53,860 nt of DNA. Source: Clostridia bacterium. GTDB lineage: Bacteria > Bacillota > Clostridia > Christensenellales > UBA1242. The DNA lies in contig JAAWCQ010000013.1 in NCBI GenBank assembly GCA_022793335.1, positions 1 to 53,860 of the forward strand, given 5' to 3'. How positions within the stretch are numbered: position 1 is the first letter of the stretch; the number at the start of each line of letters is the position of its first letter. The position numbers were made by a program, and so were the translations under genes. This document shows, in pieces, positions 17,021 to 25,565 of this stretch. The notes under the pieces were generated by a model. That model was given only the letters and a program-made list of their open reading frames with translations. It searched no databases and was not told the origin of the DNA.

Positions 17021-17602
17021 ATGGGGTTAGCGGAAAGATTGGGTTTGCTGAAAACAAGTAAGATGTTTAAAATTGGAGCTATACTTTCTTTTGCAGCAGC
17101 TGGATGTTTTGCATTATCACAATTGGGGCTTTTAGGCTCGCTTGGATTTTATGTGCCAATTGAAAGTCAAAATCAACAATTTCTTGATGAGGTGAGAGCA
17201 ACTGAAGGCTATCAAGTTTATTTTGACGGAGAAAAAGCAAAACTGGACGATATGTTGGCCGCTAAGGAAATAACAGTTGAAAATTATCAGATGCAGTTTG
17301 ACGAGCTTAAAGATAAAGCTGTGCTTTCTTATATTGCCGAGTTTGGAAGCGATGAACAGAAAGATAAAGTCGACTACTTTGAACAAAAAAAGACGACTCT
17401 TGATAAGGTTGCCTACAGCATTGGAGGAAGTTTAGGAGCGCTTTCTGTGATTGGTGGTTGTGCAGGAGTGGGGCTTATGTTTTTGGGAGAAAATAAAGAA
17501 AGTGAGTACAGCAAAGAGACTACTAAGATGGCGGAATATTTTGGTGAAGATGAAGAAGTTCTTCCAGACATTTATGAGAATGAAGAGTCTGATGAGAAAT
17601 AA
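17021..17602 (+). CDS. Two-TM protein with acidic C-terminus
   Basis: 193 residues. The ATG at 17021 follows AAAGGAG; a TTG at 17006 lies upstream of that site. TM segments are at about 15-45 and 130-155. The extracytoplasmic part between them contains YQVYFDGEKAKLDDMLAAKE, MQFDELKD and AEFGSDEQKD, conserved in 17826 and 19160 and distantly in 244. The C-terminus Y-F-G-E-D-E-E-V-L-P-D-I-Y-E-N-E-E-S is a degenerate tail without Y-Y-R-D. Lysines before TM1 suggest both ends are cytoplasmic. The GEKAKLDDMLAAKEIT pattern faintly recalls SHOCT segments. Function is unknown. Confidence 0.8.
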   Translation: MGLAERLGLLKTSKMFKIGAILSFAAAGCFALSQLGLLGSLGFYVPIESQNQQFLDEVRATEGYQVYFDGEKAKLDDMLAAKEITVENYQMQFDELKDKAVLSYIAEFGSDEQKDKVDYFEQKKTTLDKVAYSIGGSLGALSVIGGCAGVGLMFLGENKESEYSKETTKMAEYFGEDEEVLPDIYENEESDEK

Positions 17603-17628
17603 TAATTTTGCTAAAAATTATAATATTA

Positions 17629-17653
17629 AAGCGGCATAAATTGCCGTTTTTTA
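17629..17653 (+). terminator. Terminator
   Basis: CGGCA (17632-17636) pairs with TGCCG (17642-17646), followed by a T run. Confidence 0.8.
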
Positions 17654-17699
17654 TTTCAAATTTCAGCCAAATTTAAAATCGGTTTTATAAATATGAGTA

Positions 17700-17728
17700 T
17701 TGACTTAATGAGTGAGGTGTAGTATAAT
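17700..17728 (+). promoter_or_regulatory. Promoter of the 17826 gene
   Basis: TTGACT (17700-17705), 17 bases, TATAAT (17723-17728). It leaves a ~90-base leader. Confidence 0.75.
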
Positions 17729-17825
17729 AAAAATGAAAGCAAAGAAGAGCATTGATAATTGATTGTGCTGATTTGAGACTGTTTTTTTAAATAATGCTTT
17801 CTAATAAAAATAAAGGATGAATAAT

Positions 17826-18347
17826 ATGAAAAATAATGACAAAGGACTCTTAAAATCTTTAAAAATGTATAAGGCAGTAAGTATTGCTGCTATTTCAGGA
17901 ATTGGCATAATGATGCTTGGAATTGCTGGAATGTTTGGTGGTTTGGTTGCAGGTAGGGTAGCACAAAATAATAAAAATGATTATATTGAAGAAACTGTAA
18001 ATGTTGCTGCCTATCAAGAGTATTTCGCAGATGAAAAATCAAAGCTTGATGAAGAGTTTCTTAGTGGAAAGCTTGATGTAGATGGTTATAAATTAGCTTT
18101 TGATAAACTTGAGAAAAATGCGAAAGAAGATTATCTTGAGGCATTTGGATCAGCGGAAGAAATGGCAGAGTTGCAGCACCATAATGGTGAAATTGAAAAA
18201 ACTGAAAAGGTTTTTAATGGTGGACTTGGCGTAGTAGGTGCTGGAATAACTACGAGTTTCGCAGCTCTTCTTGCATCGGGAGCAATTCTTCAAAAAATAA
18301 AAAAACAATATTCAGAAGAGATTGAAGAAGACAACAATATGGAATAA
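17826..18347 (+). CDS. Two-TM protein, paralog of 17021 and 19160
   Basis: 173 residues. The ATG at 17826 was chosen over 17817 because AAAGG directly abuts the earlier ATG but stands nine bases from this one. TM segments are at about 16-43 and 131-155. The middle domain has YQEYFADEKSKLDEEFLSGK, AFDKLEKN and EAFGSAEE, as in its paralogs. After TM2 a basic stretch (KIKKQYSEE) implies a cytoplasmic end. The C-terminus is only acidic (EEIEEDNNME), so the L-P-x-I-D-D motif is absent. It is a single-gene unit with its own promoter and terminator. Confidence 0.8.
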   Translation: MKNNDKGLLKSLKMYKAVSIAAISGIGIMMLGIAGMFGGLVAGRVAQNNKNDYIEETVNVAAYQEYFADEKSKLDEEFLSGKLDVDGYKLAFDKLEKNAKEDYLEAFGSAEEMAELQHHNGEIEKTEKVFNGGLGVVGAGITTSFAALLASGAILQKIKKQYSEEIEEDNNME

Positions 18348-18383
18348 TGTTTTTAATTGTTTAATCATCAAATTTAATAATTT

Positions 18384-18413
18384 AAAAGATGTTTTAAGGG
18401 CATCTTTTTTTTG
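18384..18413 (+). terminator. Terminator
   Basis: AAAGATG (18385-18391) pairs with CATCTTT (18401-18407), extended by Ts. Confidence 0.75.
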
Positions 18414-18508
18414 TTTGTCAGTTGTCTTCTTTGATTGGAAATAATATAACGATGTTTTTAAACGCCCGTTTTGAATAATTATTAAAAGGACTTTACCTGC
18501 AAAATCCA

Positions 18509-18594
18509 TTCGACAAAAAACGTTGCAAATTACCTAATTTCGACAGTTTTGCACCGCATAATAAATTGCAATATTCGGCAAGATTCTCTATAAT
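18509..18594 (+). promoter_or_regulatory. Promoter with two TTCGACA boxes
   Basis: TTCGACA occurs at 18509 and 18539, followed by TTGCAA (18566-18571), 17 bases and TATAAT (18589-18594). This matches the box-plus-promoter layout of the related genes at 15947 and 20730, although the distance to the -10 here is 50 or 80 bases instead of 59. Confidence 0.55.
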
Positions 18595-18629
18595 ATTCCT
18601 GTTGATTTTTATTGGATGAGGATGGAAAA

Positions 18630-18881
18630 ATGAGCTGGATTTTTAAAAGATTTTTTGATAGGTTTAAGCTGGGTGGCAGTTGTGGAAACCTTGCATATAA
18701 GGATGACAGTGACTATGAGTTTCGAGCAAAGGTATCGTCAATAGAAGAGGGCAAGCGAGATTATTCATGTTTATATGACGCAAACGCGCTCTTGCAAATG
18801 ACAGAAAATGAACGCAGAGAATATATGAAAAGAATTACGCAAAGATATATAAAAGAGGTTAAAAACACTGAAATTTCTTAA
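18630..18881 (+). CDS. Small helical protein, third TTCGAC-box member
   Basis: 83 residues. The ATG at 18630 is preceded by GAGG at a normal distance; a TTG at 18612 is also in frame but has no site. The second half (EFRAKVSSIEEG...ALLQMTENERREYMKRITQRY) parallels EFVGKVRNILAD...KILMLDEKGREKYLLETMEKY in the 20730 protein. It therefore appears to be a distant third member of that family, with a different N-terminus. Function is unknown. Confidence 0.65.
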   Translation: MSWIFKRFFDRFKLGGSCGNLAYKDDSDYEFRAKVSSIEEGKRDYSCLYDANALLQMTENERREYMKRITQRYIKEVKNTEIS

Positions 18882-19101
18882 AATATTGCAAAAAATCATT
18901 AAAAAAGCCAAAATTATATCTTTTTTTAATATTTTTGCCATATTATTTAAATTGCAAATTAAAAGCAACTAGCTTTGTTTGCATTTGGCGGTGGGAATTT
19001 ATATTCTTACTGTTTAGGTTGATTTAGGTTTATTGGTTGTGGCAGCCACCCAAAGTCATGTTGCCAAAATTTTACTGAAGGATAAAGTTTTTTAAGGGAT
19101 A

Positions 19102-19130
19102 TTGACTTGCTGTGGAGAGTGTGTTATAAT
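19102..19130 (+). promoter_or_regulatory. Promoter of the 19160 gene
   Basis: TTGACT (19102-19107), 17 bases, TATAAT (19125-19130). The hexamers and spacing are identical to the promoter of the paralog at 17826. Confidence 0.8.
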
Positions 19131-19159
19131 GGCTCTATAAAGCAGTAAGGAGAATGGTT

Positions 19160-19771
19160 ATGGCAAAAAAGAATAATAATGGAATGGTTAAAAACAGTAA
19201 GCAGATTTTTAAAATAGGACGCATTTTGTCATTTACAGGATTAGGCATTTCTCTCTTAAGTTTAATAGGTAATATAAGTGCTTTAAGTGTTAGCATTTCC
19301 AACAATAACAAAAAAGCTGATTATTTAGACACTGTTTCTGCTACTGCACAGTATCAAGAATATTTTCAAGATGAAAAGCTTTCTATAGACCAGGCTTTGA
19401 ATAATAAAGAAATTACAAACGATGAATATATTATTAAGTTTGACGAGCTTAAGAATGATGGTGTAGAGAAATACATTGAAGAGAAGGGCAGTGAAGAGCA
19501 AAAAGAGGCTTTAGGAGATTTTGAGTCGCGTGCAGCTGCAACGAAAACGACATCAAGAGTGTTTAGTTCTGTAAATTATCTTGGTTTGGCAACAACTGTT
19601 TCAGCGATGGGGGTTGTATTGCATGGTTCAAGATTAAGAAGAAAAGAAATTGATGAAGATATAAATGATATTTCTGAAAGAATACAAAAATTGAATAAAC
19701 TTTGCAGTCCATTCCCAGAGCTTGAAGGCTTTGAAGAGGATGAAGAGGAATTGCCACGTATTGATGACTAA
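19160..19771 (+). CDS. Two-TM protein with shortened acidic tail
   Basis: 203 residues. The ATG at 19160 lies seven bases after AAGGAG; the ATG at 19154 is too close to it. TM segments are at about 22-47 and 134-156. The middle segment has YQEYFQDEKLSIDQALNNKE, KFDELKND and EEKGSEEQKE, as in 17021 and 17826. After TM2 come basic residues (GSRLRRKE), a helix and G-F-E-E-D-E-E-E-L-P-R-I-D-D at the very end. This directly links the two-TM family to the tail-tagged array at 1-7.6 kb, with the tail predicted on the cytoplasmic side. The final E-Y-Y-R-D is absent. Confidence 0.82.
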   Translation: MAKKNNNGMVKNSKQIFKIGRILSFTGLGISLLSLIGNISALSVSISNNNKKADYLDTVSATAQYQEYFQDEKLSIDQALNNKEITNDEYIIKFDELKNDGVEKYIEEKGSEEQKEALGDFESRAAATKTTSRVFSSVNYLGLATTVSAMGVVLHGSRLRRKEIDEDINDISERIQKLNKLCSPFPELEGFEEDEEELPRIDD

Positions 19772-19795
19772 AAAAAAATTTAATAAACAAAATCG

Positions 19796-19865
19796 ATTAA
19801 ACTTTAAGATTGAAGATTAAACTGTCTTTTGAAGGTGTTTTTAATAATTCATCTTAAAGTTTAAT
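19796..19865 (+). repeat. 15-bp perfect inverted repeat
   Basis: ATTAAACTTTAAGAT (19796-19810) and ATCTTAAAGTTTAAT (19851-19865) are exact reverse complements around a 40-base loop. The arms lie between the 19160 and 19872 genes. This may be an AT-rich terminator or attenuator; the T run after it is short. Confidence 0.6.
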
Positions 19866-19871
19866 TTTTAA

Positions 19872-20207
19872 TTGAAGGTCAAGCGTGGTCGTGGGGATAA
19901 TGCTTGCGAGTATGTTTTAAAAGAAAGCACATTAAATCAGCTTAGATTTATTCTGAAGTCTGCAAGAGAAACGCTTGCAAATAAGAGCAGTGAGGATATC
20001 AAGCAAGACCTTTTGGAAGGAAAAAAGATTGAGTTTAAGTTTGATGAATATTTAGCAAATGAAGGCATTGAGGGCAGTATAAGCTATCAAGAATATAAGC
20101 TTTTGGATTTGCTTTATGAAAAAGAGTTTGGAAAGCTGCTTGTCTACAGTGAAAAGATACACAAAATAGAAAAAGAAGAGTATGAGTCTGAAGAAAGAGA
20201 TATCTAA
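19872..20207 (+). CDS. Hypothetical protein, start uncertain
   Basis: 111 residues from a TTG at 19872, the first codon after an in-frame stop. No good ribosome binding site is seen and there is no internal methionine. The body is helical and charged (LNQLRFILKSARETLANKSS; YKLLDLLYEKEFGKLL) and ends in an acidic stretch (KIEKEEYESEERDI) without the L-P motif. It may be expressed from TTG or may be a 5'-truncated remnant. A terminator follows. Confidence 0.5.
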   Translation: MKVKRGRGDNACEYVLKESTLNQLRFILKSARETLANKSSEDIKQDLLEGKKIEFKFDEYLANEGIEGSISYQEYKLLDLLYEKEFGKLLVYSEKIHKIEKEEYESEERDI

Positions 20208-20259
20208 ATTTGGGCTACTGAATTATTTTAGATTTATTAAAGCAATATAAAGAGATAAA

Positions 20260-20290
20260 AAAGGTTGAAGGCATTTTCAACTTTTTTTTG
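20260..20290 (+). terminator. Terminator
   Basis: AGGTTGAA (20262-20269) pairs with TTCAACTT (20276-20283), followed by Ts. The following ~240 bases hold no gene; a further TTCGAC occurs at about 20298. Confidence 0.8.
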
Positions 20291-20531
20291 TTTTTTTCGA
20301 CGCAAATCACGCAAAATCTTCATTTTTTTGCATTGGCAAAAGTTAAATTAAATTTTATAATTATTTGTGAAAAGTGGCTTTTTTTAAAGAGGCAATTTTT
20401 TGAAATTTTGTTGAAGATTTTAAATCTTTTATGTGATTTATAGATTTTGTTTTACTAGATATGGCATCATTGAGGCGGTTTTAATGCAATATATTGATTT
20501 GTTCTACAAATTGCAACATAGTCCAACAAAA

Positions 20532-20596
20532 TTCGACACTTTTACACAAATTTCAACATTTATATTGTTTACTTATAATTTTTAATCTTGTATAAT
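20532..20596 (+). promoter_or_regulatory. Promoter with upstream TTCGAC box
   Basis: TTCGACA at 20532 lies within CAACAAAATTCGACACTTTT and is followed by ACAAATTTCAAC. TATAAT is at 20591-20596 with TTTACT (20568-20573) 17 bases upstream. The distance from box to -10 is 59 bases, exactly as at 15772-15836. A leader of ~130 bases follows. Confidence 0.65.
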
Positions 20597-20729
20597 ATAT
20601 AAGTATTTTTACAAATAGCGCAAACTTGCTTCTAGGAATTTGTTGTAATAGGGGAATGATTGGAGAAACTGTTGTAAGAGATGGCAAAGTAAAAACAAGA
20701 TTATAAGTGTATTTAAGAAGGAGGTTATG

Positions 20730-21044
20730 ATGAAAAACAATATGCTTAAAGTTTTGGCTATGAAGGCGAAAAATAGAATGATAAACAAGGGGCTTGGTCA
20801 GTCTTATTATGACGCAAGAATTAAGGTGATAAGTGATGACGATACCGAGTTTGTGGGAAAAGTGCGCAATATTTTGGCTGATGAGAAGGCGAGCAGAAAC
20901 CCTCTTAAACTTTTGATGGATGACAAGAAAATTCTTATGCTTGATGAAAAGGGAAGAGAAAAATATCTGCTTGAAACCATGGAAAAATATTTGAAAGCGA
21001 AAAGCCAGATTGAAAGAGAACAGTCTTACAGAAGCATTGTTTAA
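20730..21044 (+). CDS. Small helical protein, TTCGAC-box family
   Basis: 104 residues from ATG 20730, five bases after GGAGG (another ATG at 20727 is very close to the site). It is clearly homologous to the 15947 protein along its whole length (AKNR, RIKVI, NPLK.LMDDKKIL.LDEKGREKYL.ETMEKYLKAK). It is strongly basic/acidic and helical with no TM segment. The paralogs are ~4.8 kb apart, with the shorter relative at 18630 between them. Function is unknown. The conserved promoter block suggests co-regulation. Confidence 0.8.
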   Translation: MKNNMLKVLAMKAKNRMINKGLGQSYYDARIKVISDDDTEFVGKVRNILADEKASRNPLKLLMDDKKILMLDEKGREKYLLETMEKYLKAKSQIEREQSYRSIV

Positions 21045-21313
21045 CATCGCTGTTTGTTTTTAGGTAGGGCATTTGGCTGCCGACGATTTGAAGATTTTAT
21101 TGAAATTAAAAAAGCGTATAAATCGCTTAGTAAAAATATAGAAAAAAATTAAATATATATTAAAAATAAAAAAGCACATAATGCGCATTTTGTTTGGAAT
21201 AAAGAAATAATTATTGTATACTCCATATAGAAAGTATTGTTTTGAGGCAATAAGAGTATTCATTAAGTTTAATCCTTTCTTCAAAGCAAAATGGCTTTTT
21301 TTATGAGGTGGTT

Positions 21314-21898
21314 ATGGATTCAAGAGATGAGTTTTTAGAGATTTTTTATGACAATGTTGACAGAGATGGTGCCGACAAGTTGGTGGACTGGCTTGAAAAG
21401 TCTGACTTTTTTGTTGCGCCTGCCAGTGGAAGAAGGCATTCAAATTACAGAGGGGGCTTATGTCAACATTCCATCAATGTTTACAAAAGATTTGTCAAAC
21501 TTTTGCAAGCCGAATACGGTGACGACTGGGGCAAGAAAGTTTCGCCAGAGAGTGTGGCTATCATGGGGCTTTTGCATGATGTTTGCAAAGTGAACACCTA
21601 TATCGAAGACTTTAAGAATGTCAAAGTTGATGGAAAATGGGAGCAGCGTCCATATTTCCGCTATGAAGATAGTCTGCCTTATGGGCATGGTGAAAAGTCG
21701 GTCTATATTTTGTCTGCCTTTATTAAACTTACTCGCGAAGAAGCTTTGGCTATCAATTGGCACATGGGCGAATATGACATAAGGGCAAAAAATGGAAGTT
21801 TCATGATGGCCGATGTTTATTATAAATATCCAATTTGCTTCCTTCTTCATGTGGCAGATTTGACAGCGACTTATCTTGATGAAAAATGCGAAAATTAA
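21314..21898 (+). CDS. HD-domain hydrolase
   Basis: 194 residues. I use the ATG at 21314 behind GAGGTGG; a GTG at 21308 is also possible. HD-superfamily motifs are visible: GGLCQHSINVYKR (first His), LLHDVCKVNTY (HD pair), GHGEKSVY and later INWHMGEYD and HVADL. Such proteins are metal-dependent phosphohydrolases of nucleotides or RNA ends. The substrate cannot be deduced here. It is a single-gene unit with a terminator; an AAAGC/GCTTT mini-hairpin lies just before the start. Confidence 0.85.
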   Translation: MDSRDEFLEIFYDNVDRDGADKLVDWLEKSDFFVAPASGRRHSNYRGGLCQHSINVYKRFVKLLQAEYGDDWGKKVSPESVAIMGLLHDVCKVNTYIEDFKNVKVDGKWEQRPYFRYEDSLPYGHGEKSVYILSAFIKLTREEALAINWHMGEYDIRAKNGSFMMADVYYKYPICFLLHVADLTATYLDEKCEN

Positions 21899-21921
21899 GA
21901 AAGGGGAAACCCTTTTTTTAT
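21898..21921 (+). terminator. Terminator with GAAA tetraloop
   Basis: AAAGGG and CCCTTT enclose a GAAA loop (21900-21915), followed by Ts. Confidence 0.85.
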
Positions 21922-22291
21922 TTTTATATACCTTTTTATATTTAGTATAATTGACATTAAATTTCAAAACAGCTTGAAAACGGCGCTTATTTTATGCGGG
22001 TTAAACTTATCAAAACACAAATGGGCAATCGTGAGCATAAGAGAGGTCGAAGAGAAGAATAAAGCAGGTTTTTATTAAATTGGGAAGAAATATTTTTAAT
22101 TATTATAATATGACTAAAATTTAAATAATATTATATAATAAATACTATATATGCCTTGATTTTATAAGGGATAAAGTGATTTTAACCAAATATAGTTGTT
22201 TTTGCTGATGGGAATTTAATTCCGCAAAAATATCAGCACCATTTTTCGAGCCTTATTTTGCGGCTTTTGGCAATTTTTTTCAAAATCACTA
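21922..22291. other. Gap without recognised genes
   Basis: A ~370-base AT-rich stretch. I found no open frame with a ribosome binding site, no tRNA and no strong repeat. Its right end holds the promoter of the next gene. Confidence 0.5.
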
Positions 22292-22320
22292 TTGACATCT
22301 CTTTTTTTCTAGAGTATAAT
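22292..22320 (+). promoter_or_regulatory. Perfect consensus promoter
   Basis: TTGACA (22292-22297), 17 bases, TATAAT (22315-22320). With the AAAGGAGG ribosome binding site just before the ATG, it predicts strong constitutive expression. Confidence 0.88.
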
Positions 22321-22348
22321 ATAAGTAAGATAAAGGAGGATTACACTC

Positions 22349-24469
22349 ATGGCAAACAATATGGACGCAAACTTAGAGTTTTTGGCAGGTCAAATTCAAG
22401 ACCTTGAAAGAGAAAAGGAAGAACTTCTTAAGAGGGGCGAAGAAGCTGAAGAGCTTATTGCTCAAGCACAGGAAGATGCTTCTGCTAAGCAAAAACTTTT
22501 GGAAGAAGCCGCTCTTATTAAGCAAGAAATGGAAGCTAAGGCACGCGAGCTTGAGAAGCGTTATGTTGAAGTAAGTAGTAAACTTGAAGCTGCTCAAAAA
22601 GCAGAAGACTATAAATATAACAAAGAAGCATACAGACTTGCTCAAAAGCAAAAGGAACATCTTCAAAAGGAAGTTAAACTTGCTAAGGCTGAAGTTAAGC
22701 AGGTGCAAGCTAAATCTGAAGAAGAGAAGGCTGCTCTTTCAAGAGAAATTGCTGCTGCAAGAGAGGAAGTTGAAAAGTCAGGACTTGAAATGAGAGAGCT
22801 TATGACAAAGGTTGATGTTTACACTCATGTATTCAACAACATTGTTTTCCCTAAGCTTGCAACTCGTTTCGCTATGCTTTCAAACGAAACTGCAAACGAT
22901 GTAAACGGCGTAAAACTTAGAAGAGCTGTTGACAAGGCAAAGAGCTTTGACAAGAGATATGACATTGCTAAGGAAAGATATGAGAAAGAAAAGGCTAAAG
23001 GTAAGCAGGTTGTTGCTCCTCAAAAGAATGAAAGTGCTTATACCACAATCATGACCAATATTCTTGATGAATACAATGATTTCCTCAATGAATTCTCAAA
23101 GACTCCAAGTGGAAAAGAGCTTGTAGGTCAATATAGACAAAAACTTGCTTCAAAAGTAGGTGTTAAAAAAGGTGACCTTGCAACTCCACAACAAGAAATC
23201 GAACAAATTTTAAAAGAACAATCAAAATCAAATGTAAAAGAATTCTTCATCAGCACAAAAGTTGGAAGAGCTGTTCTTGCAACTACTGCATCACTTATTT
23301 TGATTGGTGCAACTCTTACAGGTATTTTCCTTCCTGGATATATCAATGAAAAAGGTGCTAAAGAAAATACTGAAGTTATGTCAGGAATTGTTCAAGTTAT
23401 GGAATCTGACACTTCAGTTATTGAAACTAGTTATGATTCAATTCTTGAAACTGAGACAAATGCTTCAAGACTTAGTGGAATTTTCGAAGCTGGCGGAGAA
23501 GAGGTTTTTGCACACTTCGCTTCTAAAAACAACAAAGAAGTAGACAAAAATGAAATGACTGAAGGTCACAAAGCCGTTCAAGAAGCAAGAGTTAATGCTG
23601 AAGATTTCATCAAATATGACAACAATGGCAAAATTGCTGATGACTGTCACTATGCAATGCTTGTAAATGAATTCAACCAAGCAAAAGCAGACATGAATAT
23701 CGCTAAAGCTGAGGAAACTAAAGGCCTTATTACTGATTTGAAAGATCAACTTGTTTCTTACAAAAATGATGCTTCAAAGGGTTATTCTTCAATGCTTGAT
23801 GGTGCTGGTGTTTCTATGGGCGAAATCAGTGTAATTGTAGACATCTTGAAAGCTCCTACATCTTCTGTTGAGTTTACTAAAGAAGATATTAAGGAATACA
23901 ACTCTAAACTTGCCAATGCTGGTAAGGGCGGTTATGCTGTCGGCGTTGTTTCAAATGAATATGTTAAGAATACTGGTGAGGTTAACATTCTTGTTGAATG
24001 CGTTGGCCGTAACAGAAAGCCATATTTCAACCTTATAAACTATAAAATGGAGAAAAATGTAAGCGTTCTTACAACTTCTCAAATGATGGACGGCTTAGTG
24101 CCAGGACAAATTTCTGCTACTGCATTTGATAAAGACCTTGTTACAAACATGGAAGGTCAAAGCAGTGAAATGAGCAATGAGAAGGGTGAGACTGTTTCAG
24201 GTGCTACTTCAATTAAATATTCTTGCGTTTCAAGATATGATGAAAAAAGCAAAACTACAACAATTACAGCTAGTGCACTTGTTGCTATTAGAGATGATGA
24301 CGGAAAAGTTGTCGGCACAAAGATTGTTAATAAATCAAAATCATATTTTGGTAAAATGACTGTTGCAGAAAGTGAAGACGATATGAAAGCACTTCTTGCA
24401 AAGGAAATTGGAAACCAATTGGGAATGGATGTTACACTTGAAGCTGAAGATGTTTCTGAGCTTAACTAA
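22349..24469 (+). CDS. Abundant coiled-coil single-pass membrane protein
   Basis: 706 residues starting at ATG 22349 behind AAAGGAGG. Residues ~8-155 form a long A/E/K coiled coil. A helical region (155-305) and one TM segment at ~308-328 (AVLATTASLILIGATLTGIF) follow. The last ~375 residues should be outside the cell: first helical (EVMSGIVQVMESDTSVIETS), then strand-rich (YAVGVVSNEYVK, TTTITASALVAIRDDDG). The perfect promoter, strong site and uniform codon choice (CTT, GCT, GAA) suggest high expression. No named domain was recognised. A structural link between cytoplasmic filaments and the envelope is possible but is inference. Confidence 0.85.
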   Translation: MANNMDANLEFLAGQIQDLEREKEELLKRGEEAEELIAQAQEDASAKQKLLEEAALIKQEMEAKARELEKRYVEVSSKLEAAQKAEDYKYNKEAYRLAQKQKEHLQKEVKLAKAEVKQVQAKSEEEKAALSREIAAAREEVEKSGLEMRELMTKVDVYTHVFNNIVFPKLATRFAMLSNETANDVNGVKLRRAVDKAKSFDKRYDIAKERYEKEKAKGKQVVAPQKNESAYTTIMTNILDEYNDFLNEFSKTPSGKELVGQYRQKLASKVGVKKGDLATPQQEIEQILKEQSKSNVKEFFISTKVGRAVLATTASLILIGATLTGIFLPGYINEKGAKENTEVMSGIVQVMESDTSVIETSYDSILETETNASRLSGIFEAGGEEVFAHFASKNNKEVDKNEMTEGHKAVQEARVNAEDFIKYDNNGKIADDCHYAMLVNEFNQAKADMNIAKAEETKGLITDLKDQLVSYKNDASKGYSSMLDGAGVSMGEISVIVDILKAPTSSVEFTKEDIKEYNSKLANAGKGGYAVGVVSNEYVKNTGEVNILVECVGRNRKPYFNLINYKMEKNVSVLTTSQMMDGLVPGQISATAFDKDLVTNMEGQSSEMSNEKGETVSGATSIKYSCVSRYDEKSKTTTITASALVAIRDDDGKVVGTKIVNKSKSYFGKMTVAESEDDMKALLAKEIGNQLGMDVTLEAEDVSELN

Positions 24470-24479
24470 ATAAGTTAAA

Positions 24480-24510
24480 AAAAGAGAGGATGTTTATCCT
24501 CTTTTTTTTG
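24480..24510 (+). terminator. Terminator
   Basis: GAGGAT (24486-24491) pairs with ATCCTC (24496-24501), flanked by A and T runs. Confidence 0.88.
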
Positions 24511-24613
24511 TTTATATAATTCATAAAAACAATCAAATTTGTTTCAACTATATTGAAGCAAGCATGTGTAATATAAAGTATGATAGTTTGGTATTATTTA
24601 GTAGAGCGGATGA

Positions 24614-25369
24614 TTATAGGGATGAATTTTTATCGTTATCATTTTGAATGGTCGAATTGTTTGCTAGGGAGAATTTGCCTTTTTTTAATAAGTAAAATGG
24701 CAATATGATTATTACGCCCACAGTTAAGCCTAAAATTAAGGATACATTGTGACAAACGGTCGTCCAACCAAAACTTACCAAATAGGTTGTCAGCACTCCG
24801 TAAATTATTGAGACAATCAAAGTGGGCTTATCGATTTGTTTAAAACTTTTTATGTCGAAAAACAGTGCAGCAAGAGAAGCGCCTGCAAGTCCGAAAATTC
24901 CGCCTGATGCACCGACAGAAACAGATTTTGACAATTCTTCCGCTTTTGATGGTGCCATAGCTAAATAAAGAGGATCGGTGATGAATGCCTCAGTTATTCC
25001 AACGGTGAAAAATATAATGCAGGTCAGCCACCAACCGAAACGCTTTTCAGTATAATGGCCAATAAAATATAGCCCTACTAAATTTCCAATTAAATGAAAC
25101 AGGTGGCCATGAAGAAACATCTGAGTTACATATCTATATACTTGGCTGCTGTTATAATTCAAGACTTTGCCGACACCCAAATAATTGGTCAGCAGTCCGC
25201 CGCAATTTCCAAGCAAATAGTCGACTGCCGTTATGTCTTTGCTTGCCCAAGTAAACCCTGTATAATTTTTAGGTAAAGGCAAATAACGGTCAAAGATATA
25301 AAATAGAACAATTATCAACATTAAAATGTTTGTCACCGTCAAAAATTTTTTATAATCAAATTTTTTCAT
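24614..25369 (-). CDS. Rhomboid intramembrane serine protease
   Basis: 251 residues with about six hydrophobic segments. Family signatures are clear. TQMFLHGHLFHLIGNLVGLY (residues 82-101) is the membrane-helix HxxxN region, GASGGIFG holds the nucleophile Ser155, and the paired His is H207 in CHNVSLILG. Rhomboids cut single-pass membrane proteins within the bilayer. The start is ATG with GAGGT upstream. It is a lone gene, convergent with the coiled-coil membrane protein gene, whose product could be a substrate (speculation). The hydrophilic C-terminus (NNSTIQNDNDKNSSL) is short and unremarkable. Confidence 0.92.
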   Translation of the reverse strand: MKKFDYKKFLTVTNILMLIIVLFYIFDRYLPLPKNYTGFTWASKDITAVDYLLGNCGGLLTNYLGVGKVLNYNSSQVYRYVTQMFLHGHLFHLIGNLVGLYFIGHYTEKRFGWWLTCIIFFTVGITEAFITDPLYLAMAPSKAEELSKSVSVGASGGIFGLAGASLAALFFDIKSFKQIDKPTLIVSIIYGVLTTYLVSFGWTTVCHNVSLILGLTVGVIIILPFYLLKKGKFSLANNSTIQNDNDKNSSL

Positions 25370-25565
25370 TTAAATACCTCTTATCTTGAAAATATTACAA
25401 TCAAAAATCTGGAATAATTATATCGCAACATATCAGTTTTTTCAAGCATATTATATAAGAAAAAGTTGCAATAAAGCCTCTTAATGAATTAAGATTTTAG
25501 AAAGCTTATAAGCAACATAATAGAATAAAAAAGGTCTAAACTGAAAATTCAGTTTAGACTAACTA

